From Rikenellaceae bacterium (GTDB lineage: Bacteria > Bacteroidota > Bacteroidia > Bacteroidales > Rikenellaceae), in NCBI GenBank assembly GCA_020859685.1, contig JAJBVT010000090.1, forward strand, positions 1 to 47,413: 47,413 nucleotides of DNA, in the 5' to 3' direction. Below are positions 19,489 through 26,982 of this stretch, piece by piece. The notes below the pieces were generated by a model, which was not told where the DNA came from, ran no database searches, and worked only from the letters and a program-made list of their open reading frames with translations. How positions within the stretch are numbered: the stretch's first letter is position 1; every line of letters begins with the position of its first letter. The translations under genes and the position numbers were made by a program.

Positions 19489-21240
19489 TTAATCGAAATT
19501 TGTGCTGTCGGACCATCCGGGGTTCTGGGTCAGCATCCCGCCGCTGAGCACCCGTTCATCTGCGGGAATGGGCCAAAGATAATCCCTTTCTTCGTTCCAA
19601 GTATAGGTTATGCCCGAATAAGCCCAAATATAACCGGCAGTGCCGTCGGAGAGTATAATGTCCGAGCCTATCTTTTTGCGGGTCGAGGTATTGCCGACCG
19701 GGTCGTCCACATAGAGTTCGAGGTCGTCCTGTCCGTCGAGGTCCATATCGTAGGTTCCCGGTCCGGGAAACCAGACCCCGTAATAGGGATTGGTGGCATT
19801 GACCATCTGTGCGCCTTCCCTCCAGCGGAGCATATCCCACAGTCGAAAGTTCTCCATCACCAGCTCCACGGTCCTCTCGCGGCGGATTTCGAGAATTATG
19901 CCCGTATTCGCGTCTTTAGTAACGTTGGGATAGCAGGCGAGCAAATATGCGTCCGGGTCGTTATTGGCGTCGGCCATGTCGATGCGTGGCATACCGGCGC
20001 GGTCGCGCAGAAGGTTGACACTCTTATCGAGGTCGTCCTGGGTGAGAATCCCCAGCTCGGCCTTCGCTTCAGCAAAGTTGAGATATACCTCGGCCGTACG
20101 GAACAGCGGCCAGTCGGAGGTCCCTTTCGATGCGCCCCCGCGCGAGGCATCGCTCACGAATTTGATAGGCTGGTACCCCGTAAGGGCAAGCAGGGTATTC
20201 GGACTAACGGAGGTCTCGCCTACCTGTACGTATCCGGGACATAACACGGTCTGCTCCATCCGCGGGTCACGGCCCTGCGTTTCGTCCGTGTAGGGCATGG
20301 TTTCATGGCCCGGGATATCGGTAAACCGGGTACCGTCCGCCATCAGATAGTGGTTCATAAAGCGGCGGGTGAAACTCTGCTGGTTATTCTCGATGTTGAA
20401 CTGTATGGAGTGCGACAGGTTCAGGTCGTCGAAGTTGTAGAGCCTCGCCAGTATCACCTCCTCCTGCTTGGCATCGTCGGAATAGAACAGCTCCCGGTAT
20501 GGTTCGCTGCCGTTGGTGAAGAGTCCGTAACCGCTGCCGGTGATAAATTCCTCCGCCGCCCCGGCGGCGAGGGATAGGTATTTATCGTGGTCCCCGAGTC
20601 CGTGATACTTTCGGAAGGTCCCTTCGTAGAGCGCGGCGCGCGATTTGAACGCCAGTGCCGTCCATTTCGTAACGCGTGCTATCTCTTTGTCTTCGCCCAG
20701 CGCTGAAATGGCCCGGTCGAGGTCCTCCATCACCATGTCCATAACATAGCCCCGATCGTCCCGGGGTTTACGCAGCGATACTTCATCGTCCGAGTCGAGC
20801 ACATAATCGTACCAGGGCACATCGCCGTACCGCCTTACTTTCACGTAGTAGAAATAGGCCCGGAAGAAGTAGGCAACCCCGTCGTAGTGCTCCCGCACGG
20901 CTTCGTTTTCGCAGTTCCCCGAATTTTCGAGGTAGTAATTTATACGGCGAAGGTGGGTCCATATCCAGCCGCTCTCGTCCGCCGCCGAGCGGGTACCGGT
21001 GATTACGTCCCCAAGGGTGCGGTAGATATGGTCGTCGGCGCAGGTGGTGGACGGAGCGTCGTCGAACTGGCTGTAAAACTGGTTAGTCCAGAGTTTCAGG
21101 TCCGTCTCGGTCTTGAAGTAGACCTCCGGCGTTATGGAGTCTTCCGGGATAGTATCCAGGTCGCATGCCATGCAGAATAAGCCCGCTACCACGGCCGCCG
21201 TTATCCTGTATATCGTTTTCATATCGGTTCTTTTTTTCAT
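19489..21240 (-). CDS. SusD/RagB-family nutrient-binding lipoprotein
   Basis: Surface lipoprotein that captures substrate and forms the lid on the SusC channel. The signal peptide ends in a lipobox-like CMAC (Cys26 from the ATG at 21240). An alternative ATG at 21222 gives Cys20 and is equally plausible. Typical SusD features are the N-terminal DLDTIPEDSITPEVYF after the Cys, the TPR-like helical region (YDGVAYFFRAYFYYVKVRRYGDVPWYDYV is the family's hallmark region), a domain near RTAEVYLNFAEAKAELG, and the C-terminal ILEIRRERTVELVMENFRLWDMLRWREG followed by YLWPIPADERV. Length (583) is normal. It begins 8 bases after the SusC stop codon. The ligand cannot be deduced from the sequence; the neighbouring nuclease and phosphodiesterases suggest a phosphodiester-containing polymer. 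Confidence 0.96.
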   Translation of the reverse strand: MKKRTDMKTIYRITAAVVAGLFCMACDLDTIPEDSITPEVYFKTETDLKLWTNQFYSQFDDAPSTTCADDHIYRTLGDVITGTRSAADESGWIWTHLRRINYYLENSGNCENEAVREHYDGVAYFFRAYFYYVKVRRYGDVPWYDYVLDSDDEVSLRKPRDDRGYVMDMVMEDLDRAISALGEDKEIARVTKWTALAFKSRAALYEGTFRKYHGLGDHDKYLSLAAGAAEEFITGSGYGLFTNGSEPYRELFYSDDAKQEEVILARLYNFDDLNLSHSIQFNIENNQQSFTRRFMNHYLMADGTRFTDIPGHETMPYTDETQGRDPRMEQTVLCPGYVQVGETSVSPNTLLALTGYQPIKFVSDASRGGASKGTSDWPLFRTAEVYLNFAEAKAELGILTQDDLDKSVNLLRDRAGMPRIDMADANNDPDAYLLACYPNVTKDANTGIILEIRRERTVELVMENFRLWDMLRWREGAQMVNATNPYYGVWFPGPGTYDMDLDGQDDLELYVDDPVGNTSTRKKIGSDIILSDGTAGYIWAYSGITYTWNEERDYLWPIPADERVLSGGMLTQNPGWSDSTNFD

Positions 21241-21248
21241 TTGGCTTG

Positions 21249-24200
21249 TCAGAAAGTTATTTCGATACTGACCGAAAAGGTTTTAGGATAGAAGTATCCG
21301 GTACCGGAATCGCTCGTGTAGGTCCCGCTAGTAACCGCCAGTTCGGGGTCGACCGTCTTGCTGTGCTTTTTCAGGGGCGACCAATAGGTAAGGTTTTCAC
21401 CCGAGAACGCCACCCTTATCCTGTCGATATGGCTGACTGCCACCGGAAGCGTGTACCCGACGGTCAGGTTTTTAAGCCGCAGGTAGGCCACATTCTGTAA
21501 ATACCGGTCGTTCACCTCGCCGAGCGAACCACCGCTGTAAGCCTGATAACCCCTCTGTCGCGGGAAGTAGGCGTTGCGGTTATCCTCGGTCCACCCGTTT
21601 GTAAGAAAATCGGTGTGGATGAACGACGTGGACGGGAATGCGTAGGGACCCCAGAAGTCGTACGATGACTGCCCGTTTGCCGGGAACCAGTGCTGGCGGC
21701 CCACCCCCTGGAAGAATGCAGAGAAGTCGATTCCGTTCCAGTTGAACTCCAGCCGGAATGAGTAGTTATAGCGCGGGTTGCTGTTACCGATAATCCTCTT
21801 GTCGCCCGGGTCCTCAACCGTACCGGAGCCGGCGGAGATGACGCCGTCCCCGTCGAGGTCGAGGAACTTGACATCGCCCGCACGCAGGTATCCGCCCACT
21901 TCGCCCTTGCTGTTATAGACGCGCTGGTTCACTGCACTGTCGTCGATGCGCGACTGGTAATCGGCCGCTTCACGGTCGGTTTTGAACAGACCTTCAACCT
22001 TGTAACCCCAGATTTCGCCGAGGGTCATACCCTCGTAGTAGTCGGAAATGAGTTTATCGGGATTGTTGTATTTGGTAATCTTCGTCTTATAATCGCCGAT
22101 CGAGGCTGTTACACCATAGTTGAAGTCGTGTCCCAGCAGCCGGAACCTGTCGCGCCATCCGACGGTTATCTCATACCCCTTGGTCCGCAGGTCGGCGCAG
22201 TTGGCCTTGGGCATGGTCGCACCGTACACCGAAGGAAGGGTTATCGAGGTGGTGAGCATATCCTTCGTATCGCGTATATAGTAGTCGCCCGTGAGTGTCA
22301 GCCGGTGGCGCAGGAACGACATATCCACCCCCACGTCGTACGTGGTTACGGTCTCCCACGTAAGGTCCGTAGAGTTGGGTGCCGACACGCTGGCATAATT
22401 GGCAAGCTCCAACCCGTCGAACGTATAGTTCATCACGTTGTCGATGCTGAGCTGGTCGATATACGGGTAGTAGGAGCTCATCTGCTGGTTGCCCAGGCTG
22501 CCGACCGAGAACCTAAGTTTCAGGTTGCTCCACACAGAAGTAACGGGTTTGAAAAACTCCTCGTCGCTTATCCTCCACCCCGCCGATGCCGAGGGGAAAC
22601 ACCCCCACCGGTCGCCCTTGCGGAAGCGCGAAGAACCGTCGGCCCTGAAGCTGGCCCCGAACAGATAGCGGCCCTTATAGTCGTAGTTCAGGCGGGTAAA
22701 CATCCCCATCGTTTTGAGACTCGAGATAGACTGCGTGATGGTGCTAACGCCTGTTGCCACGGCGAAGGTGGCAAGGTCGTCGTTAGTCAGGTCCGTCTGG
22801 TAGACCCCCGTTGTGGTGGACCTGTAATCCTCGTACTGCGCACCGGCGACCGCAGTGAAGTTGTGCGCGTCGTTCCACGAGTGTTTGTAGGTGGCGTAGA
22901 GGTTGTAGTTATTTCCGGAATTACGGTAGGTGCTCTCCTCGTAGGAGTTCTCCACGGAACCCGAAGAGAAGTTCTCGAACACGCCCTCCTGCCGCGAATA
23001 CTCGAAGGTGTTGTTACGGAAGCGGTAGAGACGGTCGCGCGTCCGGTACCCGTAGGTTCCGGTTAAAACGAGGTCCTTAGTGATGTCGATATCCACCTGA
23101 TTGTTTATCGTGAGGTATCGGTTCTCGCGTGAATTCCGCGTATTGTCGGCAGTGAGGAACCCGCCGTGACCGGCGCCTATCGGAGAGTTGGCATAGAGCT
23201 GGTTGGTATACTGCACAATCGAACCGTCGGGATTGCGGGGCAGGAATGTAGGGGAGATGTTAGACTGGAGAGCCGAAATGGTGTGGTGGTAATTATACCG
23301 GCCTGCATATTTGTACTCCGACCTGTCATAGCTGATATTTGTAGACAGACGCATCCAGCTCTTGACCTGCGCACTCATCTTGGCCCTGTAAGAATAGTTG
23401 GTATAGGTATCCTTATAGATGTTGAATATTCCGTTCTGGTTCAGGTTGCGACCGCTGACGTAATAGTTGAGTTTCTCGTCGCCGCCGGTTACCGAGATAT
23501 TGTGTTCGTGCTGGGAGCGGACCCTGTTGTAGTAGTACCCGAACCAGTCGAAATTACCGTAGTAGTAATATTTGCCGTCGTCGCCCACTTCGGTCCACGG
23601 CCGGTCGGGATGCTCGGTCTTGTCGTAATAACGGTCGCGAAGCTTCTGTAATCCGCCGTTCTCTTCGGTGTAGTCGTACATGTTTACGCCGTTCATGGCG
23701 TTGTAGAACGTATTGGCGAGTGTGACGTAATCGTACCCGTTGGTGATGAAATCGGTGGAGGTGGTATTCATGGCCCACCCCATTCGGCCGGAGTGGCGGA
23801 CCGAAGTCTTGCCGCCCGACCGGGCACCGCTTTTGGTGGTGATAAGGATTACCCCGGCCGACGCTTTAGCACCGTATATCGCGGCTGACGAGGCATCTTT
23901 CAGGATGGTAACCGATTCTATATCGTTCGGGTTGATTTGGCTGAGGCTTACCTCTATCCCGTCTGCGAGCACCAACGGGCTTCCGTCGTTGATGGAGAGG
24001 GCGCCCCTGATATCGACCGAATATCCCGACTCGGGCGACCCGGTGCTCATAAAGAGGTTCACCGACGGATCGGCTCCCTGGAGCGCCTGCGCAGCGCTTA
24101 CGACCGGTCGGTCATTCAGTTCCTTGGACGAAATCGTGGACACCGCGCCGGTCAGGTTGGCACGGACTTGTGTACCGTACCCCACCACCACTACTTCATC

Positions 24201-24800
24201 GATATAGTCGGTGGATTCTTCGAGTGTTACGTGCACCCGGCCGTAACCGGCCACTGTAACGGTTTGGGTCTGGTATCCGAGAAAAGAGAAGGTGAGGGTC
24301 GCCGGAAGATCGAGGTCGTCGAACCGGAATTCGCCCTGTGAATCGGTCACCCGCCCGGTGGAATTGTCTTCCAACATCACGGCGCATCCCGGTACGGGAT
24401 TACCCGCCGGGTCTGTAACCAACCCGGACACCCGGTTCGGTTGTCTGGCTGTCTGGAGGGCGGTTTGCCTCGGCGGTTCGGCTTTGGTCACCGATATACT
24501 TCGGCCGTTGATGGTATAAGCCACCTGCTGGCCGGTAAAAATCAAGTCGAGCACCTGCCCGACGGTGGCGTTGCGGACATTGACGCTGATTACCCGCCCC
24601 AAATCGAGGTCGCCCGAGCGGACCGCAATGGAGTAGTTGTATTTACGGTACAGTTCCGTAATGGCATCCTGCACGGTTACGCCTTCCAGACTCAGGTCAA
24701 GGCTCTCCTGAGCCCTCATCGGCGAAGCGGAAACGGCCGCCAGCACGAGGAAGGAGATAATAAACCGCCACAGGCTTTTCAGTCTGTAATGTTGTTCCAT
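21249..24800 (-). CDS. SusC/RagA-family TonB-dependent transporter with STN signalling domain
   Basis: Outer-membrane importer energised by TonB. The ATG at 24800 (MEQHYRLKSLWRF...) is preferred; the longer form starts at a TTG. Domain order: signal peptide (to about SPMRAQ), STN secretin/TonB short domain (LDLSLEGVTVQDAITELYRKYNYSIAV), carboxypeptidase-like regulatory domain (VSGLVTDPAGNPVPGCAV), a TonB-box-like stretch (YIDEVVVVGYGTQ), the plug (SVDIRGALSINDGSPLVLADG, SVTILKDASSAAIYGAKAS) and a 22-strand-type barrel. The STN domain is the part that signals to a FecR anti-sigma partner, and that gene lies directly upstream with the ECF sigma gene. This makes a trans-envelope induction loop likely. 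It is cotranscribed with susD and the nuclease. A motif shared with the sigma-gene upstream region lies 21-64 bases before the start. Confidence 0.97.
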   Translation of the reverse strand: MEQHYRLKSLWRFIISFLVLAAVSASPMRAQESLDLSLEGVTVQDAITELYRKYNYSIAVRSGDLDLGRVISVNVRNATVGQVLDLIFTGQQVAYTINGRSISVTKAEPPRQTALQTARQPNRVSGLVTDPAGNPVPGCAVMLEDNSTGRVTDSQGEFRFDDLDLPATLTFSFLGYQTQTVTVAGYGRVHVTLEESTDYIDEVVVVGYGTQVRANLTGAVSTISSKELNDRPVVSAAQALQGADPSVNLFMSTGSPESGYSVDIRGALSINDGSPLVLADGIEVSLSQINPNDIESVTILKDASSAAIYGAKASAGVILITTKSGARSGGKTSVRHSGRMGWAMNTTSTDFITNGYDYVTLANTFYNAMNGVNMYDYTEENGGLQKLRDRYYDKTEHPDRPWTEVGDDGKYYYYGNFDWFGYYYNRVRSQHEHNISVTGGDEKLNYYVSGRNLNQNGIFNIYKDTYTNYSYRAKMSAQVKSWMRLSTNISYDRSEYKYAGRYNYHHTISALQSNISPTFLPRNPDGSIVQYTNQLYANSPIGAGHGGFLTADNTRNSRENRYLTINNQVDIDITKDLVLTGTYGYRTRDRLYRFRNNTFEYSRQEGVFENFSSGSVENSYEESTYRNSGNNYNLYATYKHSWNDAHNFTAVAGAQYEDYRSTTTGVYQTDLTNDDLATFAVATGVSTITQSISSLKTMGMFTRLNYDYKGRYLFGASFRADGSSRFRKGDRWGCFPSASAGWRISDEEFFKPVTSVWSNLKLRFSVGSLGNQQMSSYYPYIDQLSIDNVMNYTFDGLELANYASVSAPNSTDLTWETVTTYDVGVDMSFLRHRLTLTGDYYIRDTKDMLTTSITLPSVYGATMPKANCADLRTKGYEITVGWRDRFRLLGHDFNYGVTASIGDYKTKITKYNNPDKLISDYYEGMTLGEIWGYKVEGLFKTDREAADYQSRIDDSAVNQRVYNSKGEVGGYLRAGDVKFLDLDGDGVISAGSGTVEDPGDKRIIGNSNPRYNYSFRLEFNWNGIDFSAFFQGVGRQHWFPANGQSSYDFWGPYAFPSTSFIHTDFLTNGWTEDNRNAYFPRQRGYQAYSGGSLGEVNDRYLQNVAYLRLKNLTVGYTLPVAVSHIDRIRVAFSGENLTYWSPLKKHSKTVDPELAVTSGTYTSDSGTGYFYPKTFSVSIEITF

Positions 24801-24821
24801 AATTATCAAAGTTTTAGATGG

Positions 24822-24864
24822 GTGTAGAGACCTCCAAGACTTCGATAATCCCGAACAAAAGACC
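24822..24864 (-). promoter_or_regulatory. Shared two-part motif upstream of susC (copy 1)
   Basis: The plus strand reads GTGTAGAGACC (24822-24832), then CGATAATCCCGA, then ACAAAAGACC (24855-24864). Copy 2 at 26901-26946 has identical outer blocks and a near-identical CGATAA centre. Both copies lie upstream of minus-strand genes (susC and the ECF sigma gene) in the same orientation relative to them. That fits a promoter or operator read by the locus sigma factor. Inner spacing differs by 3 bases between copies. Confidence 0.5.
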
Positions 24865-25097
24865 CGGTAGATTGAGTCGTAAAGTAATTTAATCGGATGC
24901 CTCGCGGCATTCCCGGGCAGGCCCGCAGGCCAGTTTTATCTTGCGGCGGGGCGTGACACCGCCTGCCGTTATTCCCTTTTCCTCCGGGCCGGAACAAAGT
25001 GCGGCGCTGTCTCCTGTTAATCCCACCAGCACAGCGGGCTGCGCCTACCGTCTGACTTCCCGGTACGGCTTTCCGCCACCGGATAATTCCTGCCCCG
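24865..25097. other. Gap between fecR-like and susC genes
   Basis: The full gap from the FecR stop to the susC ATG is about 297 bases. Apart from the shared motif at 24822-24864 it holds no ORF and no clear terminator, only a short ATGCC/GGCAT hairpin. The gap suggests that susC has its own promoter separate from sigma-fecR. Confidence 0.5.
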
Positions 25098-26096
25098 CTA
25101 CCGGCGGCCCGAGTCTATAAAAAGCATACCGTTACTCTCGGTTATCGTCATGGAGCGGTCCATATTTATAGTCTCCAGTATCTTTTCCAGCGAGTCGTCC
25201 TTGCTGAAAAAAGCAAAGTATTCTACCGCGGACAGCCTCTCGTCCATAATCACAATCTTACGGTTGAAACACCTCTCGAGGTGGGCCACGATATCTCCAA
25301 GCGGTTGGTGGAAGAACGCCATCCCGCCGCCCTCGGCGAACGAGGAGTAGATATACGGGTTGAAATTCCTCTTTTCGAACACCCCGCTGTCGCGGTTGTA
25401 ATAGGCCATATCACCCGCTTTGAGCTGCATCCGGCGGTCGTCCGCTTCGGAGTCCATATAGCACTCCACGGCTCCCTCGACCAGAATCACCTCTACCGCG
25501 CGGTCCTCCGGATACGCCTTGAGGTTGAACCGCGTACCGAGTACCTTCACCGAGAAGTCTCCCGTCTTTATAATAAACGGCTTCCGGGCATCGGACTCAA
25601 TTTCTGCGTACAACTCCCCCTGCGCGAACACCTGCCTGCTCCTGCCGCGGAATGCGGAAGGGTAGGAAATACGGCTGCCCGAGTTGAGCCATACCACCGA
25701 ATTGTCCGGCAACACCACCTGCTTCATCTCCCCGTATGCGGAATATTCGTCGTTCCACTCCACCACCGCCTGTCTCTGCATCCAAAGCAGGGCGCTCAAT
25801 ATCAGCAACGGCACAGCGCATACGGCAGCCACAGTGCGGGCCACTCTCCAAACTGTGCGTCGGGGTTTCTCCCTGCGGGGCGAGGGCAGCCCCAGCCTGA
25901 CCCGTACTGCCTCGAACCCCTGCCCGGCAAGGACGGGGTCGTCGGCGTCGAGCCCTTCGAACAGAGCTTGCATCAAGTCGGCAGCCTCCCCTTCGTTGGA
26001 TGGGTCGGCAAGCCAATTCCGCACCTTACATGCCTGCCATTCGGGACATTTTCCGTAAAAATATTCTTCTAATATATCTTTCGTTACCTTGAACAT
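25098..26096 (-). CDS. FecR-family anti-sigma factor
   Basis: Inner-membrane regulator that holds the ECF sigma factor inactive until SusC is occupied by substrate. It has a cytosolic N-terminal part (about residues 1-85, ending before RRTVWRVARTV), one TM segment (VAAVCAVPLLILSALLWM), and a periplasmic FecR domain (VVLPDNSVVWLNSGSRISYP, then FIIKTGDFSVKVLGTRFNL and VEVILVEGAVECY). The C-terminal DUF4974-type STN-like domain (LGDIVAHLERCFNRKIVIM ... DSLEKILETINMDRSM) is the part that meets the SusC signalling domain in this family. Length (332) is normal. It lies 74 bases downstream of the sigma gene and upstream of susC, the usual order for such systems. Confidence 0.96.
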   Translation of the reverse strand: MFKVTKDILEEYFYGKCPEWQACKVRNWLADPSNEGEAADLMQALFEGLDADDPVLAGQGFEAVRVRLGLPSPRREKPRRTVWRVARTVAAVCAVPLLILSALLWMQRQAVVEWNDEYSAYGEMKQVVLPDNSVVWLNSGSRISYPSAFRGRSRQVFAQGELYAEIESDARKPFIIKTGDFSVKVLGTRFNLKAYPEDRAVEVILVEGAVECYMDSEADDRRMQLKAGDMAYYNRDSGVFEKRNFNPYIYSSFAEGGGMAFFHQPLGDIVAHLERCFNRKIVIMDERLSAVEYFAFFSKDDSLEKILETINMDRSMTITESNGMLFIDSGRR

Positions 26097-26170
26097 TCGC
26101 AGGTTATAGTAGATTACTGTATAATAAGAACACCCATTGCGGCCCTATTACGTAACCGTCCCCTCTTAAA

Positions 26171-26755
26171 TTATTGAAAATATACCGTGACCAGCAACGG
26201 CAACAGTACGAGAATTTTTCTTATATCTTTCAGTGCCAGCTCTATATGCTTGTCCACTGTGCGCACCGACAGGCCGGTCTTTTCGGCTATCTCCCTGTTC
26301 GACAAACCCTCCTGCCTGCTCAGCCGGAAAACTTCCTTGCGCTTTTCCGGCATTCCCTCCACTGCCTTGCCCACTATCTCCCGCGTCTCGCCGAGCAGCA
26401 CTTCCGAATCCGGCGCCGGATTATGCTCCGATTCCCTCTCCCCTACCGCCTTGAGGACGGTCGCTCCCGTGCGGAGCGACCTCAGGTGGTTGAACACCTG
26501 GTTGCGCGCCATAACGAAAAGGTAGTTACGCAGGGATTGCCCCGGGTCGAGCGACTCCCGGTTCAGCCAAAGTTTCAGGAAAATGTTCTGGGCGATATCT
26601 TCCGCTTCGGCAGCCGCACCGGTCATTCCCCGTATAAAGAGGGTAACCCGCGAGTAATATCTCAGGAACAGTATCCTGTAACTGTCTACATCGCCCAGTC
26701 TCAGCTTCTCAAGAAGTTCCGGCTCGGGAATATGACTATCGTTTTTCCGTTTCAC
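26171..26755 (-). CDS. ECF RNA polymerase sigma factor (sigma-70 family)
   Basis: Extracytoplasmic-function sigma factor of 194 residues. Region 2 is visible as YRILFLRYYSRVTLFIRGM followed by AEDIAQNIFLKLWLNRESL and the FVMARNQVFNHLRS stretch. Region 4 ends with the helix-turn-helix LSNREIAEKTGLSVRTVDKHI. It is paired with the FecR gene immediately downstream. The expected target is the susCD-nuclease operon, possibly its own gene, and possibly the divergent lipoprotein operon. Two upstream elements are visible: a housekeeping-type -7 box at 26776-26783 and the shared motif at 26901-26946. Autoregulation is an inference from that shared motif. Confidence 0.96.
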   Translation of the reverse strand: MKRKNDSHIPEPELLEKLRLGDVDSYRILFLRYYSRVTLFIRGMTGAAAEAEDIAQNIFLKLWLNRESLDPGQSLRNYLFVMARNQVFNHLRSLRTGATVLKAVGERESEHNPAPDSEVLLGETREIVGKAVEGMPEKRKEVFRLSRQEGLSNREIAEKTGLSVRTVDKHIELALKDIRKILVLLPLLVTVYFQ

Positions 26756-26775
26756 TGTTCGAGGCGCCTTTGCGG

Positions 26776-26783
26776 CAAATGTA
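26776..26783 (-). promoter_or_regulatory. Candidate -7 box of the ECF sigma gene (TACATTTG)
   Basis: On the minus strand TACATTTG matches TAnnTTTG exactly, 20 bases before the start codon. A TTTG is present upstream but at 27 bases, longer than the usual 19-21, so the promoter is only half supported. Confidence 0.4.
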
Positions 26784-26855
26784 GAAAATTATTTCTTACC
26801 ACAGTCTTAACAAAACATTAACCGAACTTTAAGTTATACGCGTAGGGGGAAATTT

Positions 26856-26890
26856 TACCGGCGGGCGTTACGTATCCCGCCCCGGTGGTA
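26856..26890. repeat. Hairpin-forming inverted repeat in the divergent intergenic region
   Basis: GGCGGG (26860-26865) and CCCGCC (26876-26881) pair perfectly around CGTTACGTAT, and outer ACCGG/CCGGT bases extend the arms with a two-base bulge. It lies between the sigma gene and the lipoprotein operon, next to the shared motif, and could be an operator or a block to transcription between the arms. Confidence 0.4.
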
Positions 26891-26900
26891 TGTTCTTTAA

Positions 26901-26946
26901 GTGTAGAGACCACTGGGACCGACCGATAAATCCGATACAAAAGACC
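26901..26946 (-). promoter_or_regulatory. Shared two-part motif upstream of the ECF sigma gene (copy 2)
   Basis: The plus strand reads GTGTAGAGACC (26901-26911), CGATAAATCCGA (26924-26935) and ACAAAAGACC (26937-26946), matching copy 1 upstream of susC. It lies 146 bases before the minus-strand sigma gene and 37 bases before the plus-strand lipoprotein operon. The orientation matches the susC copy only if it acts on the sigma gene; a role for the plus operon is also possible. Confidence 0.5.
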
Positions 26947-26982
26947 AACGGCCTATGTGAAAAACTAAACCAACCGCGAATA

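Noticed and set aside
24822-26946. The two shared motifs read as attachment-site repeats of a mobile element
   Set aside because: The enclosed segment holds only the sigma and FecR genes, with no integrase or transposase, and the copies differ in the middle. A regulatory role fits better, though a past duplication cannot be excluded.
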